64,000 nucleotides of DNA from contig NW_019775493.1 of assembly GCF_001039355.2 (NCBI RefSeq), forward strand, positions 290,236 to 354,235. Reading direction: 5' to 3'. Below are positions 23,204 to 37,891 of this stretch, in pieces; the stretch's first letter is position 1, and each line of letters opens with the position of its first letter. The position numbers and the translations under genes are program-made. The notes under the pieces were generated by a model. It searched no databases and was not told where the DNA came from. It saw only the letters and a program-made list of their open reading frames with translations. The DNA comes from Lingula anatina. Taxonomy: Eukaryota > Brachiopoda > Lingulata > Lingulida > Lingulidae.

Positions 23204-26031
23204 AGTAATGCAAATAATAAACTAATAAAAAAACTGCATTCTTCCTGTATTGCACTTAGTAAGCTCTACAAAATGCATGAAAGTAAGAAGTCTTTGGCTT
23301 TTAAGGTGCCAAAATTGGTTTTAAACATTAGCATGTAATGGCTGTATTCCCTGAACATTGACCAACTGACCCAAAACTCAAACAGATAAAAGGAGACCTC
23401 AGTGTAGGTTCTTGCAATAAAATAGAAAGTGCATAGGTCTAAAGAGCTCCTAGAAATCAACATCAATTTTTTATATTTAAATTCAAGATATCACCCCACT
23501 TGACTTTGAAATATAGCCAAAGGCCAAAATTAATGTTAGATTTGAAATTTCCAGTTGACCATCAGTCAGACTTCTGGGGTAACTTTTCCCATATTTCCAT
23601 CATTCTAGGAGACATTTCACTTTTGAATATCTTTGATATGGCTGAATTATTCCATCTATGCAAATGAACCTACCTAACCCAACATCTGGGTGAAATCAGT
23701 AGAAATTAATTTCAAACACAAGGACAGGTCTCAGTAATGAACAAGTAAATGTGTTAACAGAGAGTTGTATACTAGTACAACAACAACAAACAGAAATCAT
23801 GCCAGGCAACATGGCTGTGGTGGCACCACAAATACTTACCTGCAGTAGAAACAATTGTACTGAATGTTAATGCCGGCAACTCATAAAAGTAATCCTTTAA
23901 AGTGTCACGTTCTGAAAATGAAGCAATATCAAAATTACAGTAAAGTATATTATGTTGCTTGACACATTTTTCAAGTAGTTGCAAAGCTACACTTCATTAG
24001 GTACATTTTAATTAATTTAAAACATTGCAACCAAAAGGATGATATTATACAGATAAATGAGTTCAAATAAAAATTATAAAATAAAACATTTACATAACAT
24101 CAAGATCAAATTAAGTTCGAAATAAACCACAGACGACTAACAGTTAGGAAAAAAAATTGTGAAGAAAATGCTCGATCTTGAATTTTGGTACATTGGGGTT
24201 ATGGTACACTGGTTATGTCGGCTTTCCTTATGTTGCATAGGAATTTTTAATAATTATTATATTTGGCAATTTATTAAATCCATAAACAAATTATGTTTGG
24301 CCTTTGGTGTTATGGGAAGGGTTTTCCCCAGGATCAAAGTTACAGGTTGTCCAAATGAGCAAGGTCTATTGTTTTCAAATTTAAAAAGGGATTTATTTCA
24401 TTTAAAGGATACCAACTGTTCATTTTGGCCAAAAAGTGAATTTTCCTAGGGTAAATTTCCCATACTTAACATTGGTTGATGAATCCATTTCTACATTCAA
24501 AGTCCCCGTTTTTTTTTCTCACAAGTTTTTTTTTTTTTTTTTTTTTTTTTTTTGTAATAATTATAATTATTTCAGAGCATAGCCATCTATGGTCAGGTGG
24601 CAAGCACAGAATTCAGATTAATTGCAATAACTGCCATTTTGGTGGTAAAGTAGGATATATAATAATTTTGTAAGGTGTTTACAATGCATTTATTGTGTAA
24701 TATTGATCTCATAAGAAGAGTTGTTATCCCTTTAAGGTACTCTTTACAGAATACACCTGAGAAAATGAATTTTCCTCTGGAAAAAGAGCAATTTTCTCCT
24801 AATCACAAATAATTGCTTGACCTGTCGATGCACTTGGAAACTTAATGTTTTATTCCAATTAATTAAAATAAATGATTTAGTTCTAAAAGACTGGTCATTC
24901 ATTAATTAAAATGCCATTCAGTACTGCACATTTTAGAACATCAACTTTGTTAAAATTATGATTCCTTTGGACAGATATGCAGCTTTACATAAACACAGGT
25001 ACTTACACTACAGATAAAACCCTTTTATATTTTGTAGTCCAAATAATGAACACCACATTACTTATTAATCATTCAAAAATTATTCATGTAAAACCTAGCA
25101 TCATAGTACAAGTTGGTCCAAAAATTACCACGATTATCAATAACGCGGTTTCTGTTCATTGACAGTTATTCAGGAGGGAACATGTGGTTACAATTTCAAC
25201 AGAAAACAGGTTTCCTATTCAAGTTCTGATTGAATTAGATACATTTAATTTTGCCTTAGACCCCATTCCCAGAGATGAGATCGATCCAACTAGATCGACC
25301 TAACTCCCTGGGGGTTAACGCTTAATAGCTGTCAGCCGAGCGGGTACGAAAGTTAATTACCCCCTTATAGCTTGTAGTAGGCGGGACAGACATTTAAGCC
25401 AGATTATCTGACAGTAATCTAGTGAGACTGCCCACGGGGATAGATCGATCGAAAATCTACGTGAATGCGAACTTAGACCCCATTTCCATAGCGCTCGGCT
25501 GACTGCAATTTAACGTGAACCCCCAGGGAGTTAGATCAATCTAAATCTTAATCTCTGGATCGATCTAAATCTCTGGGAATACACCCTTAGTGACGGTCTG
25601 CGCTCTTGAGGTGCTCTTTGGTTCTGATTTTAGACTCAACTGATGACGGTGCCGCACACTATGGCAAATACCTCGACTAGTCTAGACCAAAATATATTGA
25701 AAAATTCTTTACTCTGAATATGGGAAATGAAACATAAGCCATTTTAAATTTACGTCTTTATTGTCTGACCACAGGGAGAGCTAATAGGCTATAACAAAAA
25801 ATGTTGAAAGCGCCCACAGCGTGATTTTTGGGCTCCTGATATAAGAGGGTAATACTGTCTTCAAGTTCAAATCCTAGCCAAGGTGGTCTGCAGGATGCGT
25901 ATCAAAATGCAACTGCCTTGTTTTATGCAGCAGTATAGGAGAAAAACATTAATGATAAGTCTTAACGTATCAATTTATAACTTACGTTTCATTATAATCG
26001 CACTGTTCGCAATTCGCCTTAGTGCCGACAT
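21802..26031 (-). CDS. Small single-pass, probably mitochondrial inner-membrane protein, 86 aa
   Basis: Four exons join in perfect phase: 26031-25986, 23911-23840, 22868-22776 and 21851-21802. The N-terminus MSALRRIANSAIIMKQR is basic and lacks acidic residues, like a mitochondrial import signal. A hydrophobic span follows (ALTFSTIVSTAGCIAYYFW, about residues 32-50), then a charged tail (KKDMFEDEANYKLKNFKY, ending DVDNPSEPYYN). Size and plan match small accessory subunits of respiratory complexes, but I cannot place it in a named family. Human NDUFA1, NDUFA3, NDUFB1 and NDUFC1, as I remember them, do not align. In exon 3 the donor at 22776/22775 (acag|gtaaaa) is chosen over the earlier tac|gtaagg, because the earlier one would cause an immediate stop in exon 4. 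It shares a divergent promoter with GFER. Confidence 0.8.
22427..22655. repeat. MITE-like element, family C, copy 2
   Basis: Imperfect inverted ends (gatcccattctggtctacat and the inverse of gtcaatgggaatggggc) enclose a second inverted pair (aagcttaactgaatgacaca and tgtgtctttcagttaagct). The centre (cctcctcttgtttccaac, cttttctgaattcta) matches 11385-11660. It lies in the last intron of the 86-aa protein gene. Confidence 0.7.
23123..23197. repeat. (TA)n microsatellite, about 37 units
   Basis: An uninterrupted TA run lies in the second intron of the 86-aa protein gene. It generates false Tyr-Ile frames on both strands. Confidence 0.98.
25257..25475. repeat. MITE-like element, family B, copy 2
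   Basis: It runs from accccattcccagagatgag to gatcgatcgaaaatctacg and shares its interior with 14896-15121 (taactccctgggggtt, gtcagccgagcgggta, gtaggcgggacagaca, gacagtaatctagtgagact). It lies in the first intron of the 86-aa protein gene. Confidence 0.8.
25476..25591. repeat. MITE-like element, family B, half copy in inverse orientation
   Basis: Directly abutting copy 2, this piece (ccatttccatagcgctcggc, gactgcaatttaacgtgaac, cccagggagttagatcaatc) is the reverse complement of the first half of the copy at 14896-15121. It looks like a nested or deleted insertion. Confidence 0.75.
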
Positions 26032-26095
26032 CTTGAATTTGGCATTGGAGCATGCGCATTGCCCTGACTTTTACTCCCATCTGACATTATTCAAA
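26032..26095. promoter_or_regulatory. 64-bp divergent promoter between the 86-aa protein gene and GFER, with NRF1-like site
   Basis: Only 64 bases separate the two start codons, so each transcript must begin inside the other gene's first exon or within this spacer. The spacer holds GGAGCATGCGCA at 26047-26058, matching 10 of 12 positions of the NRF1 consensus YGCGCAYGCGCR. NRF1 drives many nuclear genes for mitochondrial proteins and often sits in two-way promoters. The site assignment is inference. Confidence 0.6.
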
Positions 26096-28122
26096 ATGTC
26101 AGCCCACAGAGAGGGGCAACGTGAAAATAGTGCTGGTGATTTCTCTAAAATATTTGACCGCGAAGGAAAGCCTTGTAGGGCTTGCACAGACATGCAGACT
26201 TACAGAAAGATGATGGCACTGAAATTTGGCCAGAATGTTCTGGTAGTTAAATTTTTCATTTATTTTGTAAAGTTGTACACCTTTCGCAACAGCAACACTG
26301 TTGTTACAGTAACTGCTAGTACAAAAGCACTAGTAACGACCTCATACAGATATCCGATGGTAATTAGGAATGGTGAATCTCTGCTGATTTATAGTGTTTT
26401 TTTAGGAAAAATTTGAGCTGTTTACAAAAATCTGGTGATCGGATTATTTTATATGAAAGTTATTGAATTTTTGTCTTTATGTATAAAAATCATTGGGTAT
26501 ATTGATATTACCATTCTTAATGTCTGCATGTATTCATCCCAAAACATAAGTTTCGATCTGCATTTTTTATAATTACATTCAAAATTTGCTGAGTGGCTCT
26601 GTTTGGTAAAAGAAGAAATGCTTGAAAATGCTGCTTACATTACATCCACACACACGTACATGTATCTTTGCAATGTCTTCATGATGTTGCGTCATCTTTG
26701 GTTGACATATAAGTTTGTTGCATTTTTATGTGCACATCTGTGCATGTCTTTGGCTGTCACCTAGATCAAGTCATTGAACCTTTAAACCACAGAATACAGC
26801 TTAAAAATATACCATGTCAATCAGGCCCGTAGCCGGGGGGGGGGGGGGGGNNNNNNNNNNNNNNNNNNNNNNNNNNNNNNNNNNNNNNNNNNNNNNNNNN
26901 NNNNNNNNNNNNNNNNNNNNNNNNNNNNNNNNNNNNNNNNNNNNNNNNNNNNNNNNNNNNNNNNNNNNNNNNNNNNNNNNNNNNNNNNNNNNNNNNNNNN
27001 NNNNNNNNNNNNNNNNNNNNNNNNGGGGGGGGGGGGGGGGTCTAAAGAACCGCCCCTTTTGCTGGGAACAGGTTCACTCTGGGTAAAATTTTATCAAGGT
27101 ACATGTAGTTTTTATGGGAAAAGGTCCACTTTTTCAAAAAACGAACCCCCCTTTTGAAATTGCTGGCTACGGGCCTGTCAATTATGTATGAATAAGCAAA
27201 AATGTTCATTAGGCTTGGTAGTTGGATCATAAATGAAAATATCAAACACAAGCTGAAATACTTACATACCATTAGCTTACGGCCAACCTGGACCAAAGCC
27301 TTCATCAGACTGATATGAATAGATGTTGACACTCATTGACTGCTAGTTGGTATAGCAGCAAGGACCCTCTTGCAAATGTCAGGTAACCCCCCCCTCCCCC
27401 ATTCATAGGTAGCTGGTGAAGGCTGATGTTGATTGCTTCTCGTATCTTACACGATATTGATTGCTTCTCGTATCAATCAATGGATCGGATGTGATGAACA
27501 GATCATAAAAAGTCATAAGAAATTTTTTCTTGTTCCTGAAATAAACAGTCCAATAATCATGTTTCTCATGCAACTTACAATGCACTCCAGTCTGACCTGG
27601 TAAAAGTGATATATAGGGGCCCTTCAAAATTTTGGTTGGAGTAGGCATTGGGCTGCCCCTAGGGATGGTTCTTTCTATTCTTATGTTATAACTCTTGGTA
27701 TCTCTTTCTACACCATAAATTTAGGGAGTTGAAACTTTAAGAGATTGATAGACCAATCATCAGTGATATGCATGGGCACTTCAGAATTTTTTTGTACTTT
27801 GGGTGGGGCTGTCCCCAGGGATAGATGATTTTGATTTTTGGTATTGTAGTTTCAGCTATTTCCTCCTAAACCATTAGAGCGAGGACCTTCACATTTGAGG
27901 TATCATCAGGGAGTGCATGTGTACTTCAGAATTTTACTGCATTTTGGGCCTGGGGATGGATAATTCTGCTTTGTTTACATGAAGCACCGATACTTTTTCT
28001 TATGCTGTTATTATATACTTTTTTTTTTACATTTACATGTAGGACCCAGGCATTGTCATAGATGTCAAGGGTGGAGAAGTGCAGAGGTGTGGGGTGGCAA
28101 ACTATCAACACCATTTACTTGC

Positions 28123-28160
<38 letters not shown>

Positions 28161-29149
28161 CAGGCACACAAGCAGGCACATACATCTAAAACAACAAATC
28201 AGGTCATTGAATCTGAAGAAGTGACAGAAAGAACAGACTGCCCATTGGAAATACATGAACTTGGAAGAAACACTTGGTCATTCTTACATACTATGGCTGC
28301 TTACTATCCAGATAGGCCTACTGAAACACAGAAGGAGGACATGAAAAATTTCATGCATTTGTTTTCAAAATTTTATCCTTGTGGAGAATGTGCAGAGGAT
28401 TTGCGTAGACAGTGAGTTATCGTCCAGTGTCCTTTCAGTCTGCAGTTCAACAGACCTTTTCATGCCAAATGATACATGTATCATTTTTTATATAAATTGC
28501 AAAATACTTGGGAGGTAGATTAACAGTTTTATAGTCCGTATTGTTTGGTTGTGATTGTTGCTGGAAGCTTACTTGTGAAAGAGAGTAAAACCACTGACAG
28601 GGCAGTAACAGTCTAAGTGATTAAATACAGATACATGTCCTGCTTGAAGTGGAACAGCCTAAAATGCATTTTATCAAAATATTATTGATTGTTTCAGTTC
28701 AGTCAAGTACAGCATTACACCTAGGATTAGTTTCACATTATTTAAAGGAGTTCATTTGACTCATAATAATGGGATTTAAAAAAAAATTAAGTAGAAATAC
28801 TGATAAGGAGACTGATAATTAAGTATGTTATCTCCTACATTTAGATGTCAATCATGAAGAAGGAAATAGTCAAATGCTTTTGTAAATTGCTTCTTTTTAA
28901 CCACTAGAAAAAATTAAAGCTGAAAAGAAATGCTAACATATTCAGGGCTTACATTAATTGTAAATGCTGTATTTTCTTTATTTCAGAATAAAGGAAAAAC
29001 CACCTACTACAGAATCCAGATATCAGTTAGCACAGTGGCTTTGTAGGATCCACAATGGAGTGAATGAAAGACTTGGGAAACCAATATTTGATTGTAGCAA
29101 AGTTGATGAAAGGTGGAGAGATGGATGGGAAGATGGAAGCTGTGATTGA
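26096..29149 (+). CDS. GFER: FAD-linked sulfhydryl oxidase ALR (augmenter of liver regeneration, Erv1)
   Basis: The enzyme reoxidises MIA40/CHCHD4 in the mitochondrial intermembrane space and passes electrons to cytochrome c or oxygen. Three exons, 26096-26242, 28164-28411 and 28987-29149, join in phase to 185 aa (human 205). Motifs: shuttle pair KPCRACTD (Cys27, Cys30), helix [14 protein letters not shown], catalytic [11 protein letters not shown] (Cys122, Cys125), flavin-site [15 protein letters not shown], and the C-terminus [11 protein letters not shown]. Cys75 and Cys184 match the cysteines that join the two subunits in human ALR, and Cys151/Cys168 the structural pair. The active motif is CGEC rather than the usual CEEC. 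The frame stays open upstream of the chosen ATG to about 25883, so a longer isoform is not excluded. Confidence 0.97.
26819..27183. repeat. MITE-like element with AGGCCCGTAGCC ends, interrupted by a gap
   Basis: The left end caggcccgtagccggggg and the right end ggctacgggcctgtca are inverted repeats. Both inner flanks are G runs, and the unresolved bases lie between them. It is in GFER intron 1. The same terminal word is familiar from short elements in marine invertebrate genomes. Confidence 0.75.
26851..27024. other. Assembly gap (174 N)
   Basis: A run of N is flanked on both sides by at least 16 G. The gap fell inside an inverted-repeat element with G-rich arms, a structure hard to sequence. 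The predicted frame across it is meaningless. Confidence 0.99.
27600..27960 (+). repeat. Diverged tandem repeat, about 140-160 bp units, in GFER intron 1
   Basis: The word cttcagaatttt followed by a TTTGGG-rich stretch and a (c)ccagggatgg-like block recurs near 27620, 27780 and 27912. The copies are well diverged. They lie between the assembly gap and exon 2. Confidence 0.6.
28125..28159. repeat. (TTA)n microsatellite forming the 3' splice tract of GFER exon 2
   Basis: About 12 trinucleotide units end only four bases before exon 2 (attattcc then ag). The repeat itself occupies the place of the polypyrimidine tract. Confidence 0.95.
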
Positions 29150-30301
29150 TGTCTACCTCTAACTGAAATCTTATCACACAAATGTATACTCCTTTTTGTC
29201 CAGTTTAAATCAAGAGAAGACTCAAATTGTGAAAAATAATGGTGGTCATTTTAGTTATGTTGGAAGCAATTTTTTATCTACCTGTTTGAGGAACTGTCAA
29301 TAACAGGAAAAAAATTATCATGTTCTAAAATACATAGTGACGTTGCTCAACATGATTGTCAGTAAAATGTTTACTACTACAAATTTTATTGAATGTTTAT
29401 TTTGTAAATATTTCATAAATTGGATCTTATTATTAAATATTTTTAAATTAATATAGTGTGTTGTTTTACAGAGATCTTGTAATTTGATTATTTATCAGTC
29501 ATAATTAACAAAACGCACAAAAGTATATTTGAGTTTTATTGCAATACTATGAAAGATTTAACATTTCCTTTCTGTTTTACACATTCATGTCGATCAAATT
29601 TTAGCTATTATCTTCCTTTATTGATTTTAATTAATCAGTAGACTAGCCTTCTGTCTTTTACCAACATGACTAGTTTTTGAAGTCCTCACAGGCACTTGAT
29701 TTAATATCACATTTATTACAGATGACAGAAGACTAATTTCATTCTTTTAGCTTGCCAGCTGTGGCCAAGTTTTACAGTCTGCTCCTTTCAATTCCTTTGA
29801 AATGTGTATAAATAAAAAAAACTTAACACATGTTCACAAGCAAAATATATAGATAAAGTGGCTTTTTTCATTTTAAGATCATCATGATAGGATAACCATT
29901 TACAAAATAATGGTCAGTTGAAACTAACAAAAATCAGTAAAATATTTTTTTAACAAAAAAGTCCAGAGGTTATTGATGTAACACCTCTCAATATAAAAGT
30001 GATATTGGTACTACTGTTGTTTATTTAAAACATTATGATTTAGTTCTTTTATTAAGTAAGTTTATTTGGCCGTACTGCACCCTTTCCTGACTTTAAAAGT
30101 TTGGTAGTCAGAACATGGGCAACAGTTTTTTCAAACACATATGTAGTTCATTATTATTTGATCCCTACCATATATGTTGGTAAAAAATTATTTATATACA
30201 TATATAGCTATGCCTGTCCATCAATACAGGAAGCTCTCTAATACACTAGGATCCCGTATAATGAACATTAAAACAAATATTCAATATGACATCATACAAA
30301 A
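29150..30301. other. Convergent 3' UTR region of GFER and ANKEF1
   Basis: GFER (plus) and ANKEF1 (minus) end face to face. A plus-strand AATAAA at 29811-29816 could end GFER. TTTATT at about 30018 and 30061 could end ANKEF1 on the minus strand. No exon or RNA gene was seen. Confidence 0.6.
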
Positions 30302-35651
<5,350 letters not shown>

Positions 35652-36675
35652 CTTTGGGGATGTTTTTGTGCCCTTTGCCCAAAATTCACTTCAGGTAAAT
35701 TTAGAAGAAATCTGGATAGAAAAAAAAATAAATAAAATGTGAGTGATTCACACCATTTCAAATAGTCTAAAAATATATAGTGGAACTTTAGGCAAACATA
35801 TATGGCTTCTTTGAAAAGAAATTAAAACCATTAACTTTCTAGCATCCTCACACTTATAACTCTACACTGACTCTTGCCTAAGAAAAATACTTAAAATTAT
35901 CTTAATATAATTATAATGGATTTTGCGCCAAATCTAATTTTTCTTGAGATAAAACACAACCATAGCTCGACTCATCCCTGCACTTGGATTTGATGTTTTG
36001 TATCATTTCTAATGAAATTACTTAATTACTTTTATTACATATCATGATCCATTCTGACCGCCACATATTCGGGTAGTCTTCCTGAACGTCAGAAATAATA
36101 TCATACCGACATCAGAGATTTTTTTTCTATTTGCGGAGTTTAATTGTAAGGCCTGAACTGGGAGAAATAAGTAACTTTACAAGTTATGTCGACATAAAAA
36201 TAGGACTCTGGACCGTTCTAACGCGCAGAACATAACATTAATCTAACCAAAATGGTCTACATCATTAGAAAATACCATCTTGAAAACATAGTAATTAAGA
36301 CATGACACATTCCGACTCCACGGTAATTTAAAGTGCAGAGAAATAGTCAAGAAATTCTTTTACATCTTGCTGAATAGATTAATTCCATGGTATACAAACC
36401 CAGACTACATCGCGTGACTTCTAAATCTGTAATCAACTTAGGAATTGACATGTACTGTAATTAACTCGACCTTAATCTAATTAACACAAGCAGCATATCT
36501 GCTTAACACCAGCAATGTAATAAACCCTAAACTGTTTTGAATAGGTAACACTTACCTTTTACAAAGAGATACTGAAGAGGATAATTATGAAAACTACGAC
36601 ATCATGATAAGTCCCTGTTCCCGAAATGAGACCCTTGCTGTGAAGTAGCGGCGGTTGCTACGTTGGAGCTTTGTT

Positions 36676-36691
36676 GTTGCTACGATGCAAC
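36676..36691. promoter_or_regulatory. X-box-like palindrome (GTTGCTACGATGCAAC)
   Basis: This is a near-palindrome of GTTGC half sites, with another GTTGCTACG at 36654-36662. RFX factors bind GTTGCCATGGCAAC-like X-boxes in promoters of ciliary genes, and ANKEF1 is an axonemal-type gene. The spacing is two bases longer than the classic 14-mer and one half-site base is off, so the call is tentative. Confidence 0.35.
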
Positions 36692-37502
36692 ACAATGGTT
36701 GCGCCGGGGCTCGAATTGCGCTAATTGTGACGCGTGAATGTGTTTTCAAAGGGCAACACAAAGCGCATCAAATCACATTTTCGCAATAGATTGGTTAAGA
36801 AAGAAAGTAAAAGGCGGGTCAACGAATCTCTTTACAAAATCGACTGTATTGTTGACTAAGTGCTCTTTTGTTGGTGTTTAAAAGTAAATACGTCTATATA
36901 CGGTCTATGATTCGTCTTTAAGAAAGGGCTTCTTTCGACCTGGAGCTGTTTCTGTTAAAATTTCACTGGTGAAAGAGGGGGAATAAATTGATAGACTTCT
37001 AAATCTGAATGTTTGCCTTTGAATGTCGCTTAATTATGTCTTGTTTTAGGCAGTAGACTATTATTACTTTCAAATTTTTCTTTTGTTATTGTGATGATTA
37101 ATTAACTGCTGTGTCGTGGTGTTGATTTTTTTATACAAAGAGGTGTTCTACATATGCAGGGAGCGCAGCCGTGGAACAAGCGATGACCTCTTTCATTTTG
37201 TAATGTAGTGCAGCCAGGGTACGTCGCTCAAAGGTATAATAACGATATAATGATGATATCCATTATGAGTCTAAAATCCATATTTGTTTGGTTGGTTTTT
37301 TCAATGCAACGTAAATAAATAATAATAATAAGAAAAGCAAGTAAAGAGAAGAAAAAATTGATTTAAACAGGAAAATTTGTTTAAAACAAATAATATTATA
37401 GTATTGGACTGGATCTATGAACTGAGAAGATTGCAAAAATCTGACGAAATATATCAAGTCTAGGCTACTACCCCCCCCCCCCAAAAAAATTAATTTTTAT
37501 AA

Positions 37503-37506
37503 TAAC

Positions 37507-37549
<43 letters not shown>

Positions 37550-37550
37550 G
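37503..37550. repeat. (AAT)n microsatellite
   Basis: About 15 AAT units lie in the ANKEF1-WDR81 spacer, close to a C run at 37470-37483. Confidence 0.95.
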
Positions 37551-37891
37551 TTTTTTATTTGGTTAATTCTTTAAAAGTAAAATTGGAAATAGATCTAATG
37601 ATCAATAGTAGTATGATAATGAATAAAAACTAGATAGATAGGGCATAAAAAGTAGACTTCCAAATTTATCCATCAAATTGCACTCAATTTACTTTTTATG
37701 TTTAAAAACCGATGCGAGATAGGCCTATTCAGCAATGTGTCCTGGTAGGTGGACAGCTGTCGCTCATTGTGGTAGAGAAGACGGCAGCATTGTGCCGGAT
37801 GTTAAAAAAACGGGGGTGATGGTCACGATGGATCGGTAGAGCATTGTATAGAAGGTGTTATTTTCACACCGAAATAAATAACAGCATCCAC

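Larger units (their letters stand above)
35652..37891. other. Divergent intergenic region between ANKEF1 and WDR81
   Basis: The left part holds the ANKEF1 5' UTR: acceptor at 35712, intron, and donor at 36556/36555 of a leader exon that starts near 36600-36650. A GC-richer segment near 36600-36740 is the likely ANKEF1 promoter. The right part holds an AAT microsatellite (37503-37550) and the WDR81 leader. No coding exon was seen. Confidence 0.6.

Noticed and set aside
23019-23338. Tyr-Ile repeat proteins on both strands
   Set aside because: They are translations of the (TA)n microsatellite.
25883-26095. Upstream in-frame extension of GFER with a hydrophobic stretch
   Set aside because: It overlaps the first exon of the divergent gene on the other strand and lacks resemblance to GFER N-termini. 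A long isoform cannot be fully excluded.
26814-27086. Gly-rich frame across the N run
   Set aside because: It spans an assembly gap flanked by G runs.
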